Under the pieces are notes generated by a model. That model made no database searches, was not told the origin of the DNA, and was given only the letters and a program-made list of their open reading frames with translations. From positions 3,893 to 62,198 of the forward strand of contig ML976813.1 of assembly GCA_010015655.1 (NCBI GenBank): a stretch of DNA of 58,306 bases, in the 5' to 3' direction. The translations under genes were made by a program, and so were the position numbers. Shown here one piece after another: positions 1 to 11,100 of the stretch; position 1 is the stretch's first letter; each line of letters begins with the position of its first letter. This DNA comes from Bimuria novae-zelandiae CBS 107.79 (lineage: Eukaryota; Ascomycota; Dothideomycetes; Pleosporales; Didymosphaeriaceae).

Positions 1-389
1 TTTCCAGTTGTCTTATTCTTTCCAGTCGTCTTCTTCTTCCCCGTTGTCTTCTTCTTGCGCGTCGTCGTCTTCTTCTTGCGCGGCCTGGTCTTTCTACTCC
101 TTCCACCTCTCGATCTACCACCACGACTTCCAGATCTTCCCCTTCTCTTTTCCAAGCTGCTTTCGTCGATCAGGTTTGCCCCGAGTGCTCCATTCGTCGA
201 GGCTGGAGCAAGTCCCAGACCACGGGGCAAGACTGCATCGAAGATGTCAACCGTGCTAGTAACATCAGGCGTACCGGCCGCGGGTAAAAGTTTAGGCTTC
301 GAGTAGTCTGCAGCTCCATTGGATACAATGTTCGCAGTACCGAGGATGATGCTGGCCGTGAAGGCTAGCAGCAAGGTGCCAGCACGCAT
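1..389 (-). CDS. Secreted Lys/Arg-rich protein with Kex2-type site, 3' end off the window
   Basis: Partial gene read leftwards from an ATG at 389-387; 129 codons are open and the frame leaves the window without a stop. The N-terminus (MRAGTLLLAFTASIILGTA) is a clear signal peptide with an Ala-rich cleavage region. It is followed by about 60 ordinary residues, then LEKR, a Kex2-type processing site, near residue 90. After it the protein becomes extremely basic: a Gly/Arg/Ser stretch, then tandem KKKTTG-like units (RKKKTT, GKKKTT, GKNKTT). Seen: secretion signal, dibasic site, basic repeats. Inferred: a processed extracellular protein or peptide. Its position near a RIP-inactivated repeat block resembles the setting of many fungal effector genes, but no effector family is recognised. 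Codons are GC-normal and no RIP damage is visible. The plus-strand reading frames over this stretch are antisense shadows. Confidence 0.75.
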   Translation of the reverse strand, partial: MRAGTLLLAFTASIILGTANIVSNGAADYSKPKLLPAAGTPDVTSTVDIFDAVLPRGLGLAPASTNGALGANLIDESSLEKRRGRSGSRGGRSRGGRSRKTRPRKKKTTTRKKKTTGKKKTTGKNKTTG

Positions 390-405
390 AGTGCTGTAAT
401 CCAAT

Positions 406-480
406 AAATCAACGAATGACTGGCGCTTTAATCGATCAACAAGTGATTGGCGCTTGAAGCGATGAATGAGTGACTGGTAC
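406..480. repeat. Three imperfect ~27-bp tandem units in the 5' flank
   Basis: Three diverged copies built on AATCAACGAATGACTGGCGC, ATCAACAAGTGATTGGCGC and ATGAATGAGTGACTGG lie directly upstream of the secreted-protein start codon. They would fall in the 5' UTR or proximal promoter. Function unknown. Confidence 0.6.
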
Positions 481-563
481 TGAAAAAAATGAAAGTGAGA
501 GTTAACGAAAGCGAATGAATCGAAGCTGTATGCCTGGCATTGTTACATGTGTGGCCACTAGAG

Positions 564-586
564 ATTATATACCCCTCCTATATAAG
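564..586 (-). promoter_or_regulatory. Candidate TATA region of the secreted-protein gene
   Basis: Read on the minus strand this is TTATATAGGAGGGGTATATA, two TATA-like motifs about 180-200 bp upstream of the ATG at 389. The position is plausible for a fungal core promoter with a 5' UTR of over 100 nt. This rests on motif and position only. Confidence 0.35.
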
Positions 587-619
587 TGTCCATGGAGATT
601 TAGGACGGAGCTTTGCGCC

Positions 620-2237
620 TTGATTTGTTCGCAGAGTCAAACTCAGAGAGTGGCACAGTCCGGACATTGTGGACATTACGGACCTGTACAGAAGCCTCAG
701 TGCGCACTAAGGATTCGAGTATTCGCCGGCCTTCAATCGGCCTTTCCTTGGACGTACATGTAAGCTCACCTTTCCTACTGCGCGGGTTAGCGTTGGCTTG
801 GTGTTCCTGTGGCCTTCGGTGTCAGCATTGATGGCCTTGTCACACAACGAGCCCTCACAACATTATCTTACTAGACGCCTAAAACCAGCTCCTCATTGTA
901 TATGGAGTATAGGCTGGACAATCAGTGAGTGCACGATTCCTAGCAACAGTCGCCCGCACAAATTTTATGCAACCTAGAGGCCTATCCTCACACCGTAGTC
1001 AAAAAGCGACGATAGAGGTACTGTTAGATCAGAACCTCCGAGAGGGCGAGCAAACACAGAGATCGTCGGGACGTTTCTAGACCAAATCTTTTCTTTGGAT
1101 TTCAGACCGGTACCCATATCAGTGTCAGATTTGCCCAGACGCCAGGCAGGGCAGACATCTACACCCTCTCAGGACGTTCGGGTGCATAAGCGCCGATCTT
1201 CCGGCTCTTGTAAAAGATCGCAATAAGGTCCGATCACTCCTGCCTTAATTACTATGCACCCCAACTTCCTGGGAGGGTGTAGTGCCGCTCTCACCTCCAG
1301 GGTTGTGTCAAATTGATCCTCCGGACAATCCAGTGAGAGAACGCCTGTTTACGGACAATAGTGGTGGTGGCAGTGATTCGTCTCTCGTGCCTTCTTTGTA
1401 CCAGTATGTATCTTTTTCACCGGCCTGGATGTCACAATGTCCGTGACCCTACGCATTCTTTACAAATTCTCATCGATGATGAGCAACACTGGTAGCAGTG
1501 TTACTCACCAGGGTGCACCACATCATACGAGCGTGAGCGAGATGCAGTTGGTCGCTTAGAACATGAAACATTGTGTTACCGAGCATCTAACGGCCACTTT
1601 CCCGATTCGACATGACCGAATGTCCGCTTACGTGCATGGACCCCCACTGGCCTTGTGTGGCTTTACGCCTTACTATTCTCAAATACACTGCATGAAACAA
1701 GAGCGCGTGTGAGAATCTCAGTTTTCCGATCTTTTGGTTTTTTTTTTACGCCAAGTAGCTTCGCAAAAAGATATAGCCCAATAGCAGAGGCCCTGTCTAC
1801 ACAAAATAACGAAAAAGTTGTTTCGCAAGAATCTCATGTCATTTAATTTTCGGTCACGGTGTGGTGCCATGAACCTGGCCTACAGTCTTCCGTTTTTTTT
1901 TAGATACAAAGTACCATATGTAGGTAGCATAAAAAAAAACGAAGGTGTCGCCTCAAAACATAGGCCCTGTCTACATAAAAACCCGCCCTACTCACCCTTC
2001 GTGATGTAATTGCTATATTGTAATTTATACATAGGGAGTTTCATTACTAGGCGAGGTTAATATCATTATAAACAAGATAAGCTGAACTGCACTGCCACAA
2101 ATACACGTGTGCCCTATGATTTTTTTAGGGCACTCCAGGAGAAGATAGAGAAACAGTGTAGACTGGTAGACCCTCATTTGCTTTGTCGAGCAACCTTACA
2201 AGCTATAAAAACCCAAGCGAACCCAATGCGTCTTTCC
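620..2237. other. GC-normal intergenic DNA, no convincing gene
   Basis: No open frame here has coding character; the small frames at 1655-1846 and 1818-2009 run through T- and A-tracts and have no recognisable domain. A short direct repeat AGGCCCTGTCTACA occurs near 1789 and 1963, each in an AT-richer setting with A-tracts. The right part (2010-2237) is the 3' flank of the NADAR gene. Confidence 0.5.
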
Positions 2238-3101
2238 TTACCACATAGTATCATACGGCGTTGAAAATAACTTTGGTGAATAAGGATTTCTGATCTTTTC
2301 CCTCAGCCTCTCAAATGACTTGCCGTATTCATTCCTTCCCCATGATTCCCTATCTGCGGTTTTGGCTTCTTCTACATCGAGCCCGATGCCCAGATAGCCA
2401 TCTGTAGGATCAGCAAAGACTAGTTCGCGGTCCCCGAGTTTGGCGAGCCGATTCAAGAGATCCTCGCTCTGGTCGCTGTGGAGAAATTTGTCGCGGTTGG
2501 CAAGGTAGATGTGCTGTCTATAATCTGGATCTGCTGGGTGTCACCTTGTGACATCATACATACAGAGTTGACCATGTGTAATCTGTGAGGCGAGGGAAAA
2601 CATACGGTTGGCCCATTTCTCGATAGGGAAGTCCTTGATATTGTCGGCTAGAGCCTTAATTTCTTCCTCGCTTGTCGCGGCGAGGATCTTCTCATACGAT
2701 TCCTGCGATGGGTTGATCATGGAATTATATCGATGATAGGTGCCGAGCATGCATACCATATCGTGGGCTATTTCTGCCCTACAGGCCGTGAGATACTGGC
2801 CAACAGAGACAAATTTCCTGCACCCATAGTCGAGAGAGCACGGGTACCACGGCGAAAGAAAGCCTCCCTCGCTATCTGGATTTGTAGAGAAGAAGAATGG
2901 AGGCGTGCGCGACGTCTTGGGAATCACCACTCTGATTTTGGGCTCCTCGTCGTCCTTTGAGCGGGCGCCCTTCTTCGCTTTCGGTGTCGGTTTTCGCTTA
3001 GGTGTATTTTTCGAGCTGGTGGCATCTTTGCCTTTAGCGGCGCTTTTGCTTCTGGTCTCCATTTTCCCGTTAGAAATGGCTTTTCGTTTGGCCTTAGGCA
3101 T
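2238..3101 (-). CDS. NADAR-domain (YbiA/DUF1768-like) protein, two exons
   Basis: Proposed CDS is complement(join(2238..2524,2564..3101)), 274 residues. Residues 1-60 are a Lys-rich extension (MPKAKRKAISNGKMETRSK onward), nuclear-localisation-like. From about residue 68 the NADAR pattern follows: FFFSTNPDSEGGFLSPWYP, YGCRKFVSVGQYLTACRAE, then in exon 2 DKFLHS, LGDRELVFADPTDGYLGIG and WGRNEYGKSFERLREKI. These match the usual order: FLSNWYP, the SVEQYMM helix, TGDRELVEASP..WGIG and the WGxNxLGKALMRVR end. The 39-nt intron (2525-2563) has donor GTATGT, acceptor CAG and a GTGACA branch-like motif. It is in phase 1 and joins both halves of the fold; acceptors 6 or 9 nt upstream would also keep frame. 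NADAR proteins include N-glycosidases acting on riboflavin intermediates or ADP-ribosylated guanine. The substrate here is unknown. No RIP stops, so the gene looks intact. Confidence 0.82.
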
Positions 3102-3315
3102 TCTGAGAATATTCTTGCGAGCACTGCGATGCGACAGGTAGGTAGGAGAAAGATGTGTAAATTACCGCGCTGGGGCTGTCAGCCATCGCAAGCAGTTCCT
3201 TTAAGGGAGAGGCGTTCCTCCAGCACAGCCTCCTTTGTGCTGTGTTGGTTGCCCTAGAGTGGCGCGGGTAAGACTGCGCCGTATTACATACTCGCCAATG
3301 CGGGTGGATCCTGGG

Positions 3316-3365
3316 GGCTGAGGCTAACCCTGATGGTATTGGCTGAGGCGAACCCCGATTGTATG
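3316..3365. repeat. 25-bp tandem duplication upstream of the NADAR gene
   Basis: GGCTGAGGCTAACCCTGATG... (3316-3340) is followed immediately by GGCTGAGGCGAACCCCGATT... (3341-3365), two 25-bp units with a few substitutions. It lies about 215-265 bp upstream of the NADAR start codon, so it may be part of its promoter. Function unknown. Confidence 0.6.
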
Positions 3366-3411
3366 GGCCCCATGCACTACCGTAGGTACGTAGTAACTTG
3401 GGGATTACAAC

Positions 3412-3678
3412 TTGTGGGAGGCCCACCAGGCACCCATCTTAGCCCCGGAGTGCACGCTAGCCGCTAAGAGTTCGGTGCGAAAACTCGAACACTTAGCGAC
3501 CCCCGCTACCTCAGAGTTTCCATCTTTGCCAAGCACGAAACAGCCAAGCGAGACGAGTAGCACAACTTCCCTTTTACAACGCGGTAGTATGTCTAATCAG
3601 CGCCTAGCAAAGATAGCTATCCCTCGCACTGGCAACTCCGCCCGCTCACGGACCACCTTCTATAGGCTAATCAGATAG
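3412..3678 (+). CDS. Hypothetical 88-residue ORF at the isochore edge
   Basis: An open frame of 88 codons (MWEAHQAPILAPECTLAA...) in the last GC-normal stretch before the AT-rich block. It is Ser/Thr/Ala-rich, has no signal peptide, membrane segment or recognisable domain, and no obvious promoter. It may be an expressed small gene, the decayed edge of a larger one, or chance. I do not assign a function. Confidence 0.2.
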   Translation: MWEAHQAPILAPECTLAAKSSVRKLEHLATPATSEFPSLPSTKQPSETSSTTSLLQRGSMSNQRLAKIAIPRTGNSARSRTTFYRLIR

Positions 3679-3828
3679 TAGCTCCGATTCTGCATAAACA
3701 CTAAAAGGGATAAGATTTATACGTAGATTTATATAGAGATTTTATTTTTAACAGTCTTAGTATAGAACTACTTAATACTTAAGCTTATAGTAGTATCTAC
3801 CTAGGAGATTATTTAGGCGTGTTATATA

Positions 3829-6748
3829 CAGAGCTAGCAACAAGCAAGTCGACTTAATAACTTAACTTAATTAACTTAATTATAGCAAGTTAATCAAGTT
3901 AATTAGGGAGGAAAAAGTTATTAAGTTAATTAAGTAAATTATGCCTGTTTGATTAACTTAATTAGTAGACTTAATAGGCCGCAATATAGAGGTAACTATA
4001 AGTTGTAGGCGTTAGGGGGATCCTGCGCAGGTAAATCTTAACTTAAGGCATATTAGACTTACTAGCGTTAGAGCCTAGCGCTGCCTAATATAGTATAGCG
4101 CTAATTATCTAATATCTCCACTACCTTAACCTACCTCCTACCCTCTACTAACGCCCTCCTCTATTAATATAGCGTCGCCTAATCGCTTAGAGGGCATAAA
4201 CTGTAACCTCTCTTAAGTTTTTAGCTAGTGGCTTAAAAGCAAGGCGTTACAAACCCTCCCTAAAGATGGCAGCACTAATATGGCCACTAACGCGCTATTA
4301 GAGCTAGACGCTAACAAGAGCTTTATAGGCAACGCGTAATTAGCTACTAATAGTAATATTAAAAATAACAATAATAATTACGATAGTATTAATTAGCAAC
4401 GCTTACTAGGTTATTACAAGCCGTCTCTCGCCCTAAAGCGTAGTTAAAAGAGCTAGGTTTAGTAATATAGGTATTGCCTTTAGCACTATAAATAACACTA
4501 CCTGTATTAGCTCTACTGTTATTACTACCTCTATAAGTAACTAAATAGGTTCTACTAGGCTAATTAATTAATAACGTTAATCGCGCGCTATCTCGCAGAG
4601 CGTAAAGCCAGGCACTACGTTAATAAGGGTAGCTAAAAGTCTACCTCCCGCACGACGATAACAACGTCGTCCTTTTAGTTATCCCTACTTGCCTATATTT
4701 ACTATAAAGGCCTTATAGTATCTTAAGGCGTTACTAACCTTATTGCGTTAAGCTTCTTGCGCACGAGTTTCCTATAATTAGTGCTTAATTAAGTAGTAAC
4801 GGATAACTAGGCGCTCTTAGTAATTAAGGGCGCAGCTTTTCGCCACATGTTACGATAGGCCAACCCGTTAGCTAAGGCAGAGATGTGGAGATCTTATAAC
4901 ACCTTACGAGCCCATATAATTACAAAGTACAAGTCTTATATACCCACCGTTATTAATTATCTATAAGACGCGCGATCGGCCATCCACATCTCCTTTAATA
5001 ATTAGATATTAACGGGTGGTAAACAGGCGCTAACGGGTATCTGCGTCTACTATCTTAATAGCGATAGCAACCCTTGCGATTACGTATTAGGCCTGCTATT
5101 GCTAATAGGCTAATATATAGGCGCTAATATTGCTGCTATCGTTAACGCCACGCTTAAAAGCTTTAAGATATCCGCCTATAGCTTAGGTTATTTTATCCTT
5201 AATAATACTACTAACAATAACGCTATAATTAACGCCCTAGCTATTAAATATAACTTTAACGCCTGCTATTAGCGTCTACGTTACGCCTGCTATATAATTA
5301 ACCTCGCGGCCTAATAAATTATCTTTAGTAAAGATCGCGACGCCTTTAATAACGTGGATAAGTATCTTAATAATAAGATAGCGTTTCTTAAGGAGTGGTG
5401 GCAGGCTAGCCTACTAGGCGTACTTATTAACGTTATTACCTCTATCTGCACCCCTCAAGCTCGCCAGCTTCTTAAATAGTATTAGGTAACCTACAACGCC
5501 TAATTAGGTGGTGATAATAAGCTAAAGACGTTAGAGATTATTAAGCTAGTAAAGATAAGATAGAACTCTTATTATAACTATTTTACGCGCGCGCTCGAGC
5601 TCCGCGCACCCCTTAATAATTATATTAACTATAAGCTTATTAAGTATTATTACTATAGCACTTGATAACGTAATAATATGCCTAATATTAAGTAACATTA
5701 GTTTATTAAAGAAGATGGCCTTACTACTAAGAACTAGGCAATAATTGTAGAGTACTAAAGAATCCTATAACCATTTAAAGAAGCTTGCTACTACCCTTAA
5801 TAAGATGCTCTTTTAATATAATAATATTAACTTTAACGACGTTAATGCCCTAGAGGACCACATAAAAGCCACTTATAATATGGCTTACACGAAGATCCTT
5901 AAGTACCTGCGCAAGCTAAAGAACGCCCTGGTATATTACGTGGCTTGCCATCTCTACCCACACACAAAAGGCCTTATAGATAAGATATAGGCTGTACCGC
6001 TTGATTACGACGAGGATCTCTATAAGGGGTGTCACACCTATAAAGGCTGGCTAGATAATTGCCACGTTGGCTTTTAACGCTTATAGTTAGAGTTTAAAGA
6101 TGCCGTAACTCCTATTAGTACGCTAGAGCCTCCACCAAAGAAGACACGTACTGGGCCATCTAGTAGCCGGTCAGACTTTATAAGAGCCACCCTATAAGGT
6201 GACGACGCCCGCCCAGTCCTCCGCCATAATAAGTTTAAGCGGTGGATAATTAAACTACCTATGCTAGAAGACTCCCTATTTACGCGCAACCCGCTGCTCT
6301 ATTAGATAGGTAAGGCTAATAAGTATCCTGTCTTATTACGCTTTGCTCTTAATATCCTTAGTATCCCCGCCGCTGCTACTAATTGTGAGAGGACCTTCTC
6401 GGAGTTAGGTAATTTATTAGAGACGAGACAGTTGTGCATGAAGGTAGATCTTTTATCTACGCTATAATTACTACGCAGCTAGAAGCGCCTTAGCTTAAAG
6501 CCTACGATAATAGTAAATAATTAACGTACTAATGCTATTACCCCTAATAAGCTAGAGACTATCTACGAGATCTACGGCGATTGATTACCCTTAATTAGCT
6601 TAGTAAAGTTATTAATTAAGTTAATTAAGTTAACAAATCGAGCTTAATTTACGCTATTAAGTCAATCAAGTTAAGCAAAAGCCACCATATCGGTCAATTA
6701 ATTAAGTAATTTACCTTAACTTAATTGACTTGCTTGTTGCCAGCTCTG
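3829..6748 (+). mobile_element. hAT-family DNA transposon, RIP-degraded, complete ends
   Basis: Element of 2920 bp with terminal inverted repeats: left CAGAGCTAGCAACAAGCAAG, right (reverse complement) CAGAGCTGGCAACAAGCAAG, the CAGRG-type start usual for hAT. It is flanked by a perfect 8-bp duplication GTTATATA at 3821-3828 and 6749-6756. Subterminal regions on both sides are crowded with TTAATTAA/GTTAATTAAG motifs, likely old transposase-binding repeats. The interior reads on the plus strand as a transposase full of TAG/TAA stops. Confidence 0.93.
6330..6530 (+). pseudogene. hAT transposase C-terminal dimerisation domain remnant
   Basis: The frame reads IPAAATNCERTFSELGNLL followed by ETRQLCMKVDLLSTL, stop, LLRS, stop, KRLSLK. 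This is the hAT C-terminal dimerisation signature (A.S...ER.FS..G.....R..L.......L..L). The interruptions are consistent with TGG or CAG mutated to TAG. Upstream sequence in the same element is too degraded to delimit the catalytic core. Defines the element as plus-strand and non-autonomous. Confidence 0.9.
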
Positions 6749-6756
6749 GTTATATA

Positions 6757-7644
6757 TACTCCTACGAGTACTTAGGGTTAACTTCTAGCCTATATAAAGG
6801 TAGTCGGTAGAGCGAGCAGCTATAAGTAGTATACGCAGAATACTAGCATCCTTAATAATTACTAGAGATCTTTATAAAAGTCGTATAAGGTGTCTTACTA
6901 TACTTAAAATTATATTTTATATACTTATTTTTAGTATAAGCTATATAAGCTTTAGCTATCCTAAATAGCCTTATTAATTTATAAAAGCTCTCCTTACTAC
7001 TAGTATTAATAATTATATTCTTAAGTCTTTAATATTTAATAGATTCTATATAAAGATAGCTATTATACTTAAAGAACTACTTTATAAGCTTATATAAAAC
7101 CTTTTTATAGCCTTTATATTAAGCCACTCTATCTAATAAGTAGGAGGAGAGCCTATAGTAATTATTAAGTGTTAGATCTAATAGAAAGCAGAGTAGTAAA
7201 TACTAGGTCTATCTCTTAACTTACTATATAAAATAGTAACTTTTAACCTAGTTAAAATAATCTACCTTACTCTTATAGTAATTATATTTATTTATAAACT
7301 AAGAAATTTTAACTAGCTCAATAGAATTATTACTAAAGACCTTATTTAGTATTTTCTTATTGTTCTAGTTTATTCTTAACCTTCCATAGTATTTTAAAAT
7401 AATCTAAGTAGCTAATAGTAATGCTTATAAATAATATTTTAGTATAGAGTTAAGGGTGAAAATATATACTTAGTAACAATAAAAGTAAAAAAAAAATTAA
7501 TTATTTTTTTATATTATTTATTGAGCTTTTTTACTCTTTACAAGATTTTAGTATATCTCTCTTTACTTTAACTTAATTATAAATTATATCTTAAACTATA
7601 TAAACTTTTTACTAAAATTCTTTTTTATTAAGTTCTAGTATATA
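6757..7644. other. AT-rich RIP-degraded DNA, unidentified
   Basis: Extremely AT-rich sequence between the hAT and the Copia element. I see no readable transposase, reverse transcriptase or terminal repeat. Probably older repeat DNA into which both elements inserted. Confidence 0.5.
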
Positions 7645-7886
7645 TGTTGATACGGCAATAGGCTGTTGGATCAAGACTTCGTTGCAACGATGTGGTATTG
7701 ATTTAATTCTTGATTGCAGATCTATTGTGGTGGGCTATTGTGAGAAGTATTTATCGAGCGTGGTTTATCCCCTGCTACCCTAATTAGGACTAGCGCAATA
7801 AACTATAGGTAAACTGCGTAATAAACCGTAGGCAAACTGCATGGCGGTAAAAGCCGTAGCAGTGTTACGCAGGTTTAAAGCTAACA
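7645..7886 (-). repeat. 3' LTR of Copia family 1
   Basis: 242 bp, starting TGTTGATACGGCAATAGGC and ending GCTAACA in plus orientation. It differs from the partner LTR at about 20 positions, nearly all transitions with one visible transversion (CTACCC versus CTAGCC), as expected from RIP-type mutation. Confidence 0.95.
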
Positions 7887-7893
7887 CTAGCTA

Positions 7894-7907
7894 TCTTTTC
7901 TTTTATG
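7894..7907 (-). other. Polypurine tract of Copia family 1
   Basis: Minus-strand TAAAAGAAAAGATAG lies just inside the 3' LTR. The same AAAAGAAAAG core occupies the equivalent place in the two other boundary-defined Copia elements of this window (near 14771 and 50924), supporting its role as the plus-strand DNA primer. Confidence 0.7.
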
Positions 7908-8149
7908 CTATATATGGCTAGTTTAGCCCAGAACGCTCAAATCTGCAATAAAACACAATCTATAATAGTTACTAGTTTTCTAACTAGACTAGCGCTAGTG
8001 CGCGTCCTCTTAGTGCCTATCTTGCTACTCCTTTTGCAGACTTACTACTTCTTGCTATTGTAATTGTACTTTAGGGTGTTAACTTTAGCACGATTAACCT
8101 AGCCTTACACGCGAAGCTTAAGCTAGTTATAGTTAATAAGATACTCTAT

Positions 8150-11100
8150 AGCTAAGTTAGAGCTAGCCTTAGTTATTAAGTCTGCTAGATTGTCACGTCT
8201 ATTAATTTAGCGGATGTCTATAAGATTATTGCGCTTATAGGCCTTACGTAGAGCTATAATATTAATTATAAGGCGCTTCTCCTTAGTGGTGCTAAGCTTA
8301 ATAAGGTAATTATATAAGGAGCGTGAGTTAGTGCACACAACGATAGAGATATTAGGGAGGTTAACTTACTATATAATTATGTTAATTATACTACTAATTA
8401 TAATTATAATGTTAACTTTATAGGCTATTGCGTAGATCTTAAATATAAAAACGCTGCGAGTAACGCGCTTGCACTTAATAGATAACTAGTAGATAATATT
8501 ACTAGTAAACTTAAAGTTATAATTACTATTTTTAGTCTTATTGCCGAGCGTAATTACGAAGCCTATTTATAATAACATATCCTTATTATTAGTAAATAAT
8601 GCGTTAATAAAGGCGTATAGCTTTAAGTTGCTTAAGTCTAGTAGAATGAAGTTAAGGCTGCGAGTGATATTCTCCTTCTGCTAGATTATACGCTTATTTA
8701 ATCTAGCAATTTCTTCTTTTGTAGGCTCACTCGCTTAGGCTGCGGCGGCGAGGTCGAAGCTTGCCTTAGGTTAATAGATTGTCGTAATATAAGCACCTCG
8801 AGCGCGCTATTAAATATATAATTACTTATTATTAGCTATTTCTAGCTTCTCGCCTTGCTTCTTCTAGCGCAGAGTAATAGCGCGATTATTATTATTAAGC
8901 TTAATAATATAGCTATTAAAGTTAATTTACGCGTCTAGTGAGAGAAACTACTTAGGCTTAGCCTTAAAATGTAGCTCTTGGTCCTTAAGGTCTACAAAAG
9001 CTTTATTAGATAGACTAAGCGTGTTATTAGTTTGCATGCTAATAATGCCGAAGCACTTACTACTAGCCTTACTAATAAGTAGGTATAAATTATAAGTAGA
9101 TATTACTATATAGAGAGTCTTGGTGTGGTGTTTATTATACGTTGACCACTAATAGGCACCTGCTTTAGCAATACCGTATAGTGGCTTAATAATAACTATA
9201 ACTATGTTTGTTAGATAACTTTCCTTAAGCTGGGCTGGTATGTCAGCCATAATAGTACGCTAGAGTAGATCATCCGATTACGTATAGGCCTGAGTGATGT
9301 TACGGAGCCAGAGGTATATGCCTAGCTTTAACAGTAATAGTGCTAGAGCGATAATCACACGCTGGCTTACACGCTAGATAGTAAGAGACTATGTTAGGAC
9401 AAGCTTCTTATCGTTATCAGCGTATCTTTAGATAACAAGACAGGACTTCTCGTACAGGCAATTAGTAGTCTTATCCTTAACTTTATTAATAATACGTGAC
9501 TTAAAGATACAGACCTTATTATAATAGTAAGAACTATACTTCTTAAAGCGAAAGACACCTTATGTTATAAGGGCGTTAATCTCTACCTTTATAGATACTT
9601 TAAATAGTTGCCCTAGTATTATAATCTTGCTAACTACTTATAGCTTCTTAGCTAGGACAAGATTATTACGCTCACGTTAATTAAGGTTAACTATAGTAGT
9701 TATAACTTTATTAGGTTTTAGCTTATTTCTTAAGCCTTTTAGCCTATTGCGCTTACGCTTAGGCGCGGGCTCCTCTATAATAAGAGTAAAATTATTATTA
9801 GAGCCACTGTTGTCCTCGTCCTCTGCAAGAGGGGTAATAATAGTCGTATTATCTACATGATACGGGCGCACTACAGTAATGCGGAAAGTAACTTATTTAT
9901 TATTAATTTTAATAACTACGGGTTACTTATTAACGTAAAGGGCGATTATCTAATGCAGGCTAGACTATCTATAGTCCTCTCGCCAGACCTTAACGCTACT
10001 TAGAATAGGTAATAGTAAGACATTAGTTGCGTTAGGACTATTACGAGTTATAAGAGCCTTATTAACTTAGCGCTTTACCTTAATCTTACGCACTTTAGCT
10101 ATTACTTTACGCACTGTAGCGCCGCGGGCGGTAATAGATAGTAATAGTAGTAATTTCTTTAACAAGCGAGGATATGCTCTAAAGACGAGAAGAGTTAGGA
10201 CAAGTCCGTTAGGACCTGCGGTGTCATTAACAGCCTTAATAGCTATCTGCAAGATATGTTCGAGAGCGGTTATGCGTCTAACGTTTGCAAAGATCACCCT
10301 ATAAGCATAGTAGATAGGAGCATAATAGCGCTTAACCTTGCTAATTAAATAATATGCCTCCACCGGGACTTCCTTAACCTCGATTATAAGTAACGTAGCG
10401 TTATTAATAAACTTATTAGTAATAAAGTTCTTGCCAGCATCTGTCTAAATAATGTTAGGAGGACCGACGTATATGTCGATCCACATGGCGCGAAGGAGAT
10501 CCCAAGTAGTGTTTGCCTAGATATTTAGCATGAATTAAGTAGCTTAAAAAGCTGTGGCTTTATTAACTGCGTAGAGCACTGGTTTCTGATTAATATACAT
10601 CATATTAATAATAACGCATGAGTTAAAGTCTATGTTATCGCAAATAGTAAAGCGGAAACAGCCAGGTGCTTTGCTGTGGATTTGACACTGGTGACAGTAC
10701 TTATTAATGTAATTAATAATGTCCTTATTAATGTCTTTATAGCCTGCTTTGCTAAGGATCTTGTGCAGTCGTCTAGTAGCAGGATAGCTAAAGCGTTAGT
10801 AAAGCTAGCGCAGCTTAGTCTTAGTTAAGTAGTAAATAATAGTCTCTTGTTTATTAAGCAGGAGCCATAGATATCCCTATTTACAGATAATTAGGAATTC
10901 TTTGCCACCTTAAACGAGCATATTATCAATGTTGTTAAAGAAGATACCATGATAATCTATATTATTTAAGCAGAGTAGAAATAGTGTGTTAGTTAGCATT
11001 ACTATAAAGGTAATTATACTAAATGGCGTACTAATATTAACGTCGCTAAGGGAGAAACACTCTAGATTATCTCTAAATTAGATTCGACAACGTCCTGTAG

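Noticed and set aside
8..306. Two plus-strand Ser/Leu-rich open frames
   Set aside because: Antisense shadows of the basic, repeat-rich secreted protein read on the minus strand.
3850..3960. CRISPR-like or satellite array from repeated TTAATTAAG motifs
   Set aside because: They are irregularly spaced subterminal motifs of the hAT element, with no constant repeat-spacer pattern.
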